Notes under the pieces: model-generated
What the model saw: the letters and a program-made list of their open reading frames with translations, nothing else
The model's database searches: none
Told to the model about the DNA's origin: nothing
DNA from: Xanthomarina arctica
GTDB taxonomy: Bacteria; Bacteroidota; Bacteroidia; Flavobacteriales; Flavobacteriaceae
Assembly: GCF_014638915.1 (NCBI RefSeq)
Contig: NZ_BMFQ01000003.1
Span: forward strand, 620,001 to 684,000
Direction of reading: 5' to 3'
DNA: 64,000 nucleotides
Part shown: positions 7,926-16,699 of the stretch, piece by piece
How positions within the stretch are numbered: position 1 is the first letter of the stretch
Layout of the letters: every line of letters starts with the position of its first letter
Position numbers and translations under genes: made by a program

Positions 7926-9143
7926 TTAAATTATTTCTGCAACAACAAAAGTACTGCCTCCAACATAAATTAAATCGGTATCTCTTGCGTGTTTTTTCGC
8001 GCTTTTTAAAGCCTCATTTACACTTAGATAGCTCGAACCTTTAAAGCCGAACGCCTTAAATTGCTGTTCCAACAAATTGATGTCCATTCCGCGAGGAACA
8101 TCTGGTTTGCAAAAGTAATAAGTGGCTTTTTTGGGTAAAATGTCTAAAATAGAAATAAGATCTTTATCACTAACTACTCCAAACACCATATGTAAGTCGC
8201 TAAATTTCTCTTCCGCCAATTGTTTAACTACATAATTTAGTCCTTCTCTGTTGTGAGCTGTGTCGCAAATTATTCTAGGTTGCTCTTGCAATATTTGCCA
8301 TCTTCCCTGCAAACCTGTGTTTTTTACAACCTGAAGCAACCCGTTTTGAATTTGCTTTTTTGAAATCAAAAAGGACTTAGATTTGAGAACTTTAATAGTT
8401 TGTAAAACTGTTTTAATATTTTTCCGCTGATAATTGCCTTTTAAATCGCTTGAATAAACTTCATCAATTAAAACATCTGCAAAATAAATATCCGATTGAT
8501 TTTTCTTAGCCATTTTAGTAAAAACAACCATTGTTTCTTGCTGTGTTTCACCAATAACCACAGGAACATGTGACTTTATAATACCTCCTTTTTCAAAAGC
8601 AATAGCTTCTAAGGTATTTCCTAAGAACTGGGTATGATCGAAACCAATATTAGTAATGACAGAAACTTCAGGAGTAATAATGTTTGTAGAATCTAATCTC
8701 CCTCCCAAACCAACTTCAATAACAGCGATGTCCACTTTTTGTTTTGCAAAATAATCGAAAGCCATGCCTGAAGTCATTTCAAAAAAAGATAAGCTATGAG
8801 CCTCTAAAAATGTCTTATTTCGTTTAATAAACTCGCGTACAAAAGCTTTGCTTACTACCGTTCCGTTAATTCTTATCCTTTCTCTAAAATCTTTTAAATG
8901 TGGTGAAGTAAACAATCCCACTTTATAGCCCGCTTCCTGCAATATGGAAGCCAACATGTGACTTGTAGAACCTTTTCCGTTGGTTCCGGCTACATGAATT
9001 GTTTTAATATGATGTTCTGGATTTTTTAGATGCGCAGCAAATAACAAGGTATTATTTAAATCTGCTTTATAAGCCGATTTCCCTTGTCGTTGATACATTG
9101 GAAGCTGAGAAAACATCCAACTAACGGTATCTTGATATGTCAT
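7926..9143 (-). CDS. folC: Bifunctional folylpolyglutamate synthase / dihydrofolate synthase
   Basis: 405 residues, normal for FolC. The Mur-ligase-type P-loop is seen as VAGTNGKGST near residue 55, then GLFTSPHL and the conserved FDYFAKQKVDIAVIEVGLGGRLDSTN block. It adds glutamate to dihydropteroate and to folates in the cytosol. It is the last gene of a four-gene run with exbB, exbD and tonB, starting 8 bp after tonB. Its folate partner folP is elsewhere in the window (57524). Confidence 0.95.
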   Translation of the reverse strand: MTYQDTVSWMFSQLPMYQRQGKSAYKADLNNTLLFAAHLKNPEHHIKTIHVAGTNGKGSTSHMLASILQEAGYKVGLFTSPHLKDFRERIRINGTVVSKAFVREFIKRNKTFLEAHSLSFFEMTSGMAFDYFAKQKVDIAVIEVGLGGRLDSTNIITPEVSVITNIGFDHTQFLGNTLEAIAFEKGGIIKSHVPVVIGETQQETMVVFTKMAKKNQSDIYFADVLIDEVYSSDLKGNYQRKNIKTVLQTIKVLKSKSFLISKKQIQNGLLQVVKNTGLQGRWQILQEQPRIICDTAHNREGLNYVVKQLAEEKFSDLHMVFGVVSDKDLISILDILPKKATYYFCKPDVPRGMDINLLEQQFKAFGFKGSSYLSVNEALKSAKKHARDTDLIYVGGSTFVVAEII

Positions 9144-9151
9144 TATAATTG

Positions 9152-10069
9152 TTATTGACCTAAATTGAAGTTTACTTTTACAAAACCAATTTGCTTGGTT
9201 GGTGCATTATTATCTGCTCTCCATTTATGTGATAAAGCAATTTTTTTTGCTGGTTCCAATAAGCAAGAAGCTGTATTGGTTGTTCCCTTAACACCAGGAA
9301 TGGCCTCTATAACATCGCCATTTCTATTGACAACAATCTTTACGATTACCATACCAGATTCGTTACAGTCTTGTTTAAAAACTTTTTTTGAAGGCGTTCC
9401 TCGTCCTTTTAAACCATACCCAACGCCTCCACTACCAGATCCAGGTTCACCAAAATAACTTGTGGCATAGGGATCTCCATCTAACTGACCTTTATCTCCT
9501 GCTTTATTGTCATTGCCTTCACCTCCAGATTGTTGACCTTCAGATTTACTAACCCCGCCAATTAAAGCATCCAGTTTTTTCTTTTTGGCATCTTTTTCAG
9601 CCTGTTCCTTGGCTTTTTTATCTGCCTCGGCTTTCGCCTTAGCATCCGCATCAGCTTTGGCCTTAGCGTCAGCATCAGCTTGAGCCTTGGCTTTCGCATC
9701 CGACTCTTTTTTGGCTTTTGCGTCAGCGTCCTTTTTCTTTTTTATGGCAATAGATTCAGCATTATCATCCGTTAAAACATCCTCTGCTTTCGTTTTTGAA
9801 GATGCCGCTTCTGGTTGTTTCTGTTCTGGTTGCTTAACGGCTTCCTGTGGCTGTTCTATAACTTCCCTTGGTTCAGATTTGATAGGTTTTGCAGGTTGTA
9901 TATCTCCACTTCCAAAATCGGTGGTCCCAAAATTTACAGCTATGCCATATTCTTCTGGCGGATCCATATATTCCGTACCAACTATAAACAATAACAAAAT
10001 AATCAACACCGCGATTAGCGCGGTAATTTTTGCTGAATTACGTTCATGTATGGTTTCGAAATATTTCAT
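9152..10069 (-). CDS. TonB-family energy transducer with TolA-like central region
   Basis: 305 residues. One N-terminal membrane segment (ALIAVLIILLLFIVGT, residues ~18-35) is followed by a Pro/Glu-rich stretch and a long Ala/Lys/Asp repeat of the TolA type (KAKADADAKAKAEADKKAKE), then a Gly-rich linker and a ~90-residue TonB C-terminal domain (SGMVIVKIVVNRNGDVIEAI). It would couple the ExbBD proton channel to outer-membrane transport or to a Tol-like envelope function. It lies downstream of exbD with a 92-bp gap. The TolA-like middle leaves open whether it serves TonB receptors or envelope maintenance. Confidence 0.88.
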   Translation of the reverse strand: MKYFETIHERNSAKITALIAVLIILLLFIVGTEYMDPPEEYGIAVNFGTTDFGSGDIQPAKPIKSEPREVIEQPQEAVKQPEQKQPEAASSKTKAEDVLTDDNAESIAIKKKKDADAKAKKESDAKAKAQADADAKAKADADAKAKAEADKKAKEQAEKDAKKKKLDALIGGVSKSEGQQSGGEGNDNKAGDKGQLDGDPYATSYFGEPGSGSGGVGYGLKGRGTPSKKVFKQDCNESGMVIVKIVVNRNGDVIEAIPGVKGTTNTASCLLEPAKKIALSHKWRADNNAPTKQIGFVKVNFNLGQ

Positions 10070-10161
10070 GTTCTTACTTATTATTTACCAATAGTCTTGT
10101 TAAAGATCCAAAAATTCAATTCCCAATGCATTTAGATATTGGACATAGATCTTTCATAAAA

Positions 10162-10554
10162 CTAATTGGGTTTCACTGCTAAAATAACCTTAAACTTATT
10201 TCTGTTAGCAATATCCATAACCTTTACTACATGTTCTACGGGAACAGATTTCTCTGCTCTTAAAACTAAAGTTGGTTTATCTTCTGTAGATAATGCCGCA
10301 ATTAATTCAGATTCTAAGACACTTTCGCCAACACGTTTTTGATCTATATAATAAGTCAAATCTTTTTTAATACTTACGGACACCGACTTCTTGTTTTCTG
10401 TTTTTCCACTAGCTGTAGGTAATAAAATATCTATAGCATTAGTGGTTACCAAAGTGGATGCAAGCATAAAAAAGATAAGTAACAAAAAGACAATATCTGT
10501 CATAGAAGACATATTGAACTCTGGTGTTACTTTATTTCTTCCTCTTAAATTCAT
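10162..10554 (-). CDS. exbD: ExbD/TolR biopolymer transport protein
   Basis: 130 residues: short cytosolic N-terminus, a single membrane helix with the proton-translocating Asp (SMTDIVFLLLIFFML), and a periplasmic domain. Its ATG overlaps the stop of exbB in a TAATG arrangement, showing coupling. It forms the proton channel with the ExbB protein encoded just upstream. Confidence 0.94.
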   Translation of the reverse strand: MNLRGRNKVTPEFNMSSMTDIVFLLLIFFMLASTLVTTNAIDILLPTASGKTENKKSVSVSIKKDLTYYIDQKRVGESVLESELIAALSTEDKPTLVLRAEKSVPVEHVVKVMDIANRNKFKVILAVKPN

Positions 10555-11255
10555 TAAATTGGTTCGTTTAAGTGATCTAAAAATTCTAATGAATTAGCTT
10601 CCATTTGATATACAACTTTATCGGTCTTTACTACCAAATGGTTATAAGTAATGTATGCTATAATACCAACAATTAAACCTCCAACAGTTGTTGTCATAGC
10701 TGTATATAATCCATCGGCTAATAATTTAATATCTATTTGACCTCCTGAATTTGCAATTTCGAAAATGGATAAAATCATTCCAATTACAGTACCTAGAAAT
10801 CCAATCATAGGCGCTGCACCAGAAATGGTGGCAAGAACACTCACATTTTTCTCCAGACCATAAATTTCTAAACGTCCCGCATTTTCAATAGCTGTATTGA
10901 TATCTTCTAGAGGTTTTCCGATTCGAGAAATACCTTTGCTTATCAATCTTGAAACAGGAGAATTAACTTGAGCACATAATACCTGAGCCGAATCTATTTT
11001 ACCATTAGAGACATGGTCTTTAATTTGGTTCATAAAATTGGCATCTATCTTGGAGGCTGCTTTAATAGCAAACAAGCGCTCAAAATAAATATAAGTGGCA
11101 ACAATTAACAATACAAACAAGATGGTCATAATAATCATCCCAGCTGTTCCTCCGCTCGTTATCAACTCGATTATGGACAATGTTTTTTCTACAGGCTCGA
11201 CATCAGTCAGTAGCTCTGCTCCTTCTTGAGCATCTTGTAAAAATAAGTTCATCAT
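10554..11255 (-). CDS. exbB: ExbB/TolQ/MotA proton channel protein
   Basis: 233 residues with three predicted membrane segments: GTAGMIIMTILFVLLIVATY near 40-57, and two in the conserved C-terminal MotA_TolQ_ExbB region (APMIGFLGTVIGMILSIF and TAMTTTVGGLIVGIIAYI). It begins with two ATG codons in a row. It is first of the exbB-exbD-tonB-folC series. Confidence 0.94.
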   Translation of the reverse strand: MMNLFLQDAQEGAELLTDVEPVEKTLSIIELITSGGTAGMIIMTILFVLLIVATYIYFERLFAIKAASKIDANFMNQIKDHVSNGKIDSAQVLCAQVNSPVSRLISKGISRIGKPLEDINTAIENAGRLEIYGLEKNVSVLATISGAAPMIGFLGTVIGMILSIFEIANSGGQIDIKLLADGLYTAMTTTVGGLIVGIIAYITYNHLVVKTDKVVYQMEANSLEFLDHLNEPI

Positions 11256-11306
11256 ATTTTATTCTATTAGTACGCTTATAACGTTCGTTTATATTTTAAA
11301 TTATAC

Positions 11307-12713
11307 TTAAAAAATAGTTCTAGTAAACATAAAGGCAATCGAGCCTACTAGGAAGCCAATTAAAGCCAACCAAGATATTTTCTTTAAATACCAGAAAAAG
11401 TCTATTTTCTCCATTCCCATGGCAACAACTCCGGCGGCTGAACCAATAATTAACATACTTCCTCCTGTTCCTGCAGAAAAGGCAATAAAATGCCATAACT
11501 CATTATCGATAGGTTCTGTGAACATCCCTAAACTAGCTGCTACTAAAGGCACATTATCGATAACTGCCGATCCCACTCCTAATAATAACACCACTAAATC
11601 TGAAACGCCTGCATGGTGCAATTCTGTTCCTAACATTGGCATATTATCTTGTAAACTTGTAGCAAAACCAAATAAAATCCCAAGAGATTCTAAAGCGGCA
11701 ACAGCCATTAAAATTCCTAGAAAGAAAAGTATACTAGGCAACTCTATTTTAGCTAACGAAGCATGTACAGGGCTATGATGTCCTTCGTGATCTGAAGCTT
11801 CAGAGCAATCATCGCCATCATAAGATAAAGCGAATTTAGAATTACTGTACAGTTCCGCAAATATGGCCACAACACCTAATGCTAACATCATCCCCACATA
11901 AGGAGGTAAATGTGTAATGGTTTTAAAAATAGGAACGGAAACAATTCCTCCCAATCCTAAATACAACATCGTTGCACTGTATTTACTTTTAGGTTTATCA
12001 TTTTTATCTTCTTCAACATTTTCTAAATTCCCCTTAAATGCTGGTAAAAATGAAGCAATAAAAGTTGGAACCAACATACATAATAGTGATGGTATAAATA
12101 GGTATACAAATAAGTGTCCTGTTGTTACTTTTTTACCAATCCACAACATGGTAGTTGTAACATCTCCAATTGGAGACCAAGCACCTCCTGCATTTGCAGC
12201 AATAACTATCAGTCCAACATACCAGATACGAACACTTTTATCACTAACAAGTTTTTGCAAAATCGATATTAAAACGATAGTAGCTGTTAAGTTATCTATT
12301 ATAGCTGAAAGAAAAAATGCTAAAAAACCGAAAATCCACAGAATACGTTTTTTACTTTTTGTCTTTACAAAACCTTTAATGGTTGCAAAGCCATCGAAAT
12401 AATCTATGATTTCAACAATAGTCATGGCTCCCAATAGGAACACCAATATTTCGGCAGTTTTACCAAGATGGTGCAATAAAGTTTCTTCCATTAAATGTAA
12501 CTTCTCTTCGTGACCTAGAAGGCCGAAATTTTCAAGTAATGTGTGTGTGGAAGAGTCAAACCATTCTGTAAAATGATCTAAACCTAAAGCTATTAAAGCC
12601 CAGCAGATAGCCATCATGACTAAAGCAGGGATAAGTTTGTCTATTTTTAGGTTGTGTTCTAAGGTAATAGCTAAATACCCAAGTACAAATACTAATATGA
12701 TAATTGTTTCCAT
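11307..12713 (-). CDS. nhaD: NhaD-type Na+/H+ antiporter
   Basis: 468 residues and about 12 membrane segments. The ion-transporter core motifs include AIIDNLTATIVLISIL, NAGGAWSPIGDVTTTMLW and, in the second half, VLLLGVGSAVIDNVPLVAAS, matching the IDN/GGAWSP signatures of NhaD. It would extrude sodium in exchange for protons across the inner membrane, fitting a marine lifestyle. A His-rich loop (DHEGHHSPVH) lies mid-protein. It follows the amino acid dehydrogenase gene by 12 bp. Confidence 0.93.
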   Translation of the reverse strand: METIIILVFVLGYLAITLEHNLKIDKLIPALVMMAICWALIALGLDHFTEWFDSSTHTLLENFGLLGHEEKLHLMEETLLHHLGKTAEILVFLLGAMTIVEIIDYFDGFATIKGFVKTKSKKRILWIFGFLAFFLSAIIDNLTATIVLISILQKLVSDKSVRIWYVGLIVIAANAGGAWSPIGDVTTTMLWIGKKVTTGHLFVYLFIPSLLCMLVPTFIASFLPAFKGNLENVEEDKNDKPKSKYSATMLYLGLGGIVSVPIFKTITHLPPYVGMMLALGVVAIFAELYSNSKFALSYDGDDCSEASDHEGHHSPVHASLAKIELPSILFFLGILMAVAALESLGILFGFATSLQDNMPMLGTELHHAGVSDLVVLLLGVGSAVIDNVPLVAASLGMFTEPIDNELWHFIAFSAGTGGSMLIIGSAAGVVAMGMEKIDFFWYLKKISWLALIGFLVGSIAFMFTRTIF

Positions 12714-12725
12714 AAAATTTAACTA

Positions 12726-13952
12726 TTATATAAGTTGTTTTAATGCAATTTCGAATGCGGTTTCGCTAATATCGGTTTTTGATTTGTTTTGATTGTAAAC
12801 GTTTTGAATGGCTTTCCTAATGGTATTCGAAGTATCATTAAAAATAGCTTCGTCCGTCATTGTAACACGAGCTTCCATGAAATAAGCAAATACGCGAGCC
12901 ATTCCACAATTAGAAATAAAATCTGGAATGAGACTAACACGCTTATCTGTATGCTCCATAATAGATCCGAAAAATATTTCCTTGTCAGCAAAAGGCACAT
13001 TGGCACCGCAAGAAATAACTTCCAATCCACTACCTATCAATTGGTCTACTTGATCTCTTGTAATTAATCTGGAAGCAGCACAAGGTGCAAATATTTCTGT
13101 TTGCAGTCCCCAGATTTTTTCATTAATTTCATTAAATGGAATCAAATGGTTTGACACAAGTGTATTTCCTGTTTTGGCTAAAAATAAGTTGGTAATTTCT
13201 TCAAATGTAAATCCCTCTTCATTTATCAACCCACCAGAAATATCAATTATACCGACCACTTTGGCTCCCATTTGACTTAAATAAAAAGCGGCAGCAGCTC
13301 CAACATTTCCAAACCCTTGAACAACGGCTTTTTTCCCTACAACACTGCCTCCATAAATCTCATAATATTGTTTTACAGCTTCGGCGACACCAAATCCTGT
13401 AATCATATCTGCAATGGTATATTTTCTTTTAACACTTGGAGAAAAATCAGGATTTTCAATAACCTTAATAACACCTTGCCTCAATTGACCAATTCTATTA
13501 ATTTTATCTGCTTCCGTAGGTCTAAAATGCCCGTTAAAAACACCTTCTTGTGGATGCCAAACACCACTTTCTTCGGTAATAGGAATTACTTCATGGATTT
13601 CATCGACATTTAAATCGCCTCCAGTACCATAATAGCTTTTCAACAAAGGGGAAACGGCTTTATACCAGCGTTCTAAAACGCCTTTTTTTCTTGGATCCTT
13701 CGGATCGAAATTTATCCCAGATTTTGCACCTCCAATAGCTGGACCAGAAACAGTAAACTTAACTTCCATGGTTTTAGCAAGAGACAGAACTTCGTTCATA
13801 TCTAATCCTTTTCTCATTCTAGTTCCTCCACCAGCAGCTCCACCTCTTAAAGAGTTTATAACAGTCCATCCTTCAGCATCCGTTTCTGGATCTTTCCAAT
13901 TAAAAATAATTTCTGGCTCTTTGGCTTCGTATTTTTGAAGTAATTCTTTCAT
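12726..13952 (-). CDS. Glu/Leu/Phe/Val dehydrogenase
   Basis: 408 residues, NAD(P)-dependent amino acid dehydrogenase. The substrate-binding loop is GGAKSGINFDP and the dinucleotide fold is VVQGFGNVGAAAAFYLSQMG; NCGMARVF lies near the C-terminus. It catalyses reversible oxidative deamination, linking amino acids to 2-oxo acids. Glutamate versus branched-chain substrate cannot be settled by eye. It ends 12 bp before nhaD and probably shares its transcript. Confidence 0.9.
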   Translation of the reverse strand: MKELLQKYEAKEPEIIFNWKDPETDAEGWTVINSLRGGAAGGGTRMRKGLDMNEVLSLAKTMEVKFTVSGPAIGGAKSGINFDPKDPRKKGVLERWYKAVSPLLKSYYGTGGDLNVDEIHEVIPITEESGVWHPQEGVFNGHFRPTEADKINRIGQLRQGVIKVIENPDFSPSVKRKYTIADMITGFGVAEAVKQYYEIYGGSVVGKKAVVQGFGNVGAAAAFYLSQMGAKVVGIIDISGGLINEEGFTFEEITNLFLAKTGNTLVSNHLIPFNEINEKIWGLQTEIFAPCAASRLITRDQVDQLIGSGLEVISCGANVPFADKEIFFGSIMEHTDKRVSLIPDFISNCGMARVFAYFMEARVTMTDEAIFNDTSNTIRKAIQNVYNQNKSKTDISETAFEIALKQLI

Positions 13953-14113
13953 CTAAGTAATGTGATTTACAAACAAGTGAAAGTCATCGAATAATAAAAA
14001 TCACAACTAATTGCGAACTATTAACGAGACAATATTTCATTCGGATGGTTATTTAATAAATGTGAAACAAATATAAAAAACTAATAGCCTTTCTTATTAA
14101 ATTTATAAGAATA

Positions 14114-15181
14114 TTAATGATTAAAAATTATTCCGGAGCTATGGTCTCTTTTTGCTCCAGTAACACTACTCAAACAATTTACTTCTTCCCGTAATTTTAG
14201 CACCCCTAGAAAACCAAAAACCAAAGCCTCTTTAAACTCAACCAGCTCATTCTCTGGTATAATTAAACTATTAGAAGTCCTTCCTTCAATTTGTTTTATT
14301 AAAAACGAATGGTAAGCACCACCGCCTGTAACCAAGACCTTAGCTTTGGGTTTTTTATTTATTTCCTTTGAAATTTGCATAGCTACATGTTCCACAAATG
14401 TTCTTAAAACCGTTTCTACAGGAAGTTGAAAACTATCTATTAAGGGAAAAACGTGCTGATTCACCCATTCTAAGCCTAAAGATTTAGGAGGGTTTTTCTT
14501 ATAAAAGTCCAAGCTGTTTAATTGATTTAACAGCTCTAAATGGATAATCCCATTAGAAGCAATTAGGCCTTTATCGTCATAATCCAAACCCAATAATGAG
14601 ACATAATGATTTAAAGCAATATTTACGGGACAAATATCGTATGCTATTCGTTCATTTTTTATTTCAGTTGAAATATTAGCGAAACCACCTAAATTTAGGC
14701 AAAAATCAAAATCTGAAAACAACAATTTATCACCTATTGGAACCAAAGGAGCTCCTTGACCTCCAAAAGCAACATCCTGAACTCTAAAATTGCAAACAAT
14801 GGGTGTTTTTAAAATATCATATATAATAGGTAAATTCCCTATTTGATAAGTCATACCTTTCTCTGGCTGATGCAAGGCTGTATGTCCATGAGAGCAAACG
14901 GCGTCTAAGTCTTTAATACCATTTCGTGTAATAAAATCCTGGATAATAGATCCCAAATAGGTTGTATATTCCATATCAATCTCTTGAATATCTTCTAAAG
15001 ATTTTGAAACCACATGTTTAAGAATATCATACCACTTCTTGGAGTATGGAACCGTAGATGACGAATGTATTTTATAACTCCAATCACCTTCAACATAAGT
15101 AAAAGTTAGGTTTACTAAATCCACTCCATCTAAAGATGTTCCGGACATGACGCCAACAATGTGATATTCGGATTTATTCAT
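14114..15181 (-). CDS. anmK: Anhydro-N-acetylmuramic acid kinase
   Basis: 355 residues from ATG 15181 (MNKSEYHIVGVMSGTSLDG); a TTG six codons upstream keeps the frame open but the ATG is the better start. The N-terminal GVMSGTSLDGVDL nucleotide motif, CSHGHTALHQP and GGFANIS are typical. It phosphorylates and opens 1,6-anhydroMurNAc during peptidoglycan recycling. No other recycling genes are adjacent; the divergent neighbour is an acyl-CoA dehydrogenase. Confidence 0.95.
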   Translation of the reverse strand: MNKSEYHIVGVMSGTSLDGVDLVNLTFTYVEGDWSYKIHSSSTVPYSKKWYDILKHVVSKSLEDIQEIDMEYTTYLGSIIQDFITRNGIKDLDAVCSHGHTALHQPEKGMTYQIGNLPIIYDILKTPIVCNFRVQDVAFGGQGAPLVPIGDKLLFSDFDFCLNLGGFANISTEIKNERIAYDICPVNIALNHYVSLLGLDYDDKGLIASNGIIHLELLNQLNSLDFYKKNPPKSLGLEWVNQHVFPLIDSFQLPVETVLRTFVEHVAMQISKEINKKPKAKVLVTGGGAYHSFLIKQIEGRTSNSLIIPENELVEFKEALVFGFLGVLKLREEVNCLSSVTGAKRDHSSGIIFNH

Positions 15182-15204
15182 ATCCCGTAAAAATAACAAT
15201 CCCT

Positions 15205-15236
15205 TTTGAAAAAATACTAATAAAAAAGTATCTTTG
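15205..15236 (+). promoter_or_regulatory. Promoter of the acyl-CoA dehydrogenase gene
   Basis: TTTG at 15205-15208 and TATCTTTG at 15229-15236 are 20 nt apart, a good match to the Bacteroidota housekeeping promoter; the ATG follows 35 bp later. Confidence 0.75.
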
Positions 15237-15271
15237 TGCTCTATTAAAAAAAATTACAATTACAGAAAACT

Positions 15272-16414
15272 ATGGATTTTAATCTAACAGAAGAACACAT
15301 TATGATTCGCGATGCTGCTCGCGATTTTGCACAAACCGAATTACTGCCAGGTGTAATAGAACGCGATAATGCTCAAACATTTCCAGAAAGCTTAGTACGC
15401 AAAATGGGAGAACTTGGATTTTTGGGGGTTATGGTAGATCCAAAATATGGTGGATCTGGCATGGATGCAATTTCATATGTGTTAATTATGGAGGAATTAT
15501 CTAAAATAGATGCTTCGGCCTCTGTTATGGTTTCTGTAAACAATTCATTGGTTTGTTATGGTTTAGAATCTTATGCTAATGAAGCCCAAAAAGAAAAATA
15601 TCTTACAAAATTAGCTAAAGGTGAAATTATTGGAGCTTTTTGCTTAAGCGAACCAGAAGCAGGTAGTGATGCGACTTCGCAAAAAACAACTGCCATAGAT
15701 ATGGGAGATCATTATTTATTAAACGGTACAAAAAACTGGATTACTAATGGTGGTCGTGCGGGAGTTTACTTAGTAATTGCGCAAACAGATAAAGATAAAG
15801 GACACAAAGGAATCAATGCATTTATTCTTGAAAAAGGCATGCCAGGATTCGATATAGGTCCAAAAGAAGATAAATTAGGGATTAGAGGTAGCGATACGCA
15901 TACCTTACAATTTAACGATGTAAAAGTACCTAAAGAAAACAGAATTGGAGAAGATGGTTTCGGATTTAAATTCGCAATGAAAACACTTTCTGGTGGACGT
16001 ATCGGAATCGCTGCTCAAGCCTTAGGAATTGCCGCTGGAGCTTATGAATTAGCTTTAAAATATTCTAAAGAGCGTAAAGCTTTTGGTACAGAAATTTGTA
16101 ATCACCAAGCTATTGCTTTTAAATTAGCAGACATGGCTACCGAAATTGAAGCTGCAAGAATGTTAGTAATGAAGGCTGCTTGGGATAAAGACCAAGGTAA
16201 CAATTACGACATGTCTAGCGCTATGGCTAAACTTTATGCCTCTCAAGTTGCCATGACTCATACAGTTGAAGCTGTGCAAATACACGGTGGAAACGGTTTT
16301 GTAAAGGACTACCATGTAGAACGTTTAATGCGTGATGCAAAGATTACACAGATTTATGAAGGTACTTCAGAGATTCAAAAGATTGTAATTTCTAGAGGTA
16401 TTATAAAAGGTTAA
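15272..16414 (+). CDS. Acyl-CoA dehydrogenase
   Basis: 380 residues, the standard length of short/medium-chain acyl-CoA dehydrogenases. Landmarks are the FAD-binding AFCLSEPEAGSDATS, WITNGG, and the C-terminal IYEGTSEIQKI signature; the catalytic Glu would lie in the VEAVQIHGGNGF region or nearby depending on subfamily. It carries out the first step of acyl-CoA beta-oxidation, possibly on short or branched acyl-CoA. It is monocistronic, with a clear promoter and terminator. Confidence 0.93.
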   Translation: MDFNLTEEHIMIRDAARDFAQTELLPGVIERDNAQTFPESLVRKMGELGFLGVMVDPKYGGSGMDAISYVLIMEELSKIDASASVMVSVNNSLVCYGLESYANEAQKEKYLTKLAKGEIIGAFCLSEPEAGSDATSQKTTAIDMGDHYLLNGTKNWITNGGRAGVYLVIAQTDKDKGHKGINAFILEKGMPGFDIGPKEDKLGIRGSDTHTLQFNDVKVPKENRIGEDGFGFKFAMKTLSGGRIGIAAQALGIAAGAYELALKYSKERKAFGTEICNHQAIAFKLADMATEIEAARMLVMKAAWDKDQGNNYDMSSAMAKLYASQVAMTHTVEAVQIHGGNGFVKDYHVERLMRDAKITQIYEGTSEIQKIVISRGIIKG

Positions 16415-16440
16415 TATAAAATAACACCATATCAATTAAG

Positions 16441-16469
16441 GACTCAACATTAGTTGGGTCTTTTTATTT
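16441..16469 (+). terminator. Terminator after acyl-CoA dehydrogenase
   Basis: Stem GACTCAAC / GTTGGGTC (one G-T pair), loop ATTA, then five T. Confidence 0.8.
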
Positions 16470-16663
16470 TAATAAAAATTCAAATAATTTCCACATCCAA
16501 AAAAATACTTTTTACTTCCATTTCCCCATTATGACATAGAATTCAAATAAATAATGGGTTAAATTTCTTTGGTAAATCAATCAGCTGCAAGCTTAATCCC
16601 AATCATGTTACATATCTTGTGTACTTTGTTACAATAGTGATATCCCTTTCCTCCATCCATATG

Positions 16664-16671
16664 TAATTTTG
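16664..16671 (+). promoter_or_regulatory. Possible -7 element for the SUMF1/GDG-repeat pair
   Basis: TAATTTTG matches TAnnTTTG 29 bp before the ATG at 16700. No convincing -33 box is present. Confidence 0.4.
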
Positions 16672-16699
16672 TTTAAACAATAATTTTAAAATTATAAAG

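Noticed and set aside
9165-12402. Long frames on the plus strand opposite folC, tonB, exbD and nhaD
   Set aside because: They are antisense shadows of well-supported genes.
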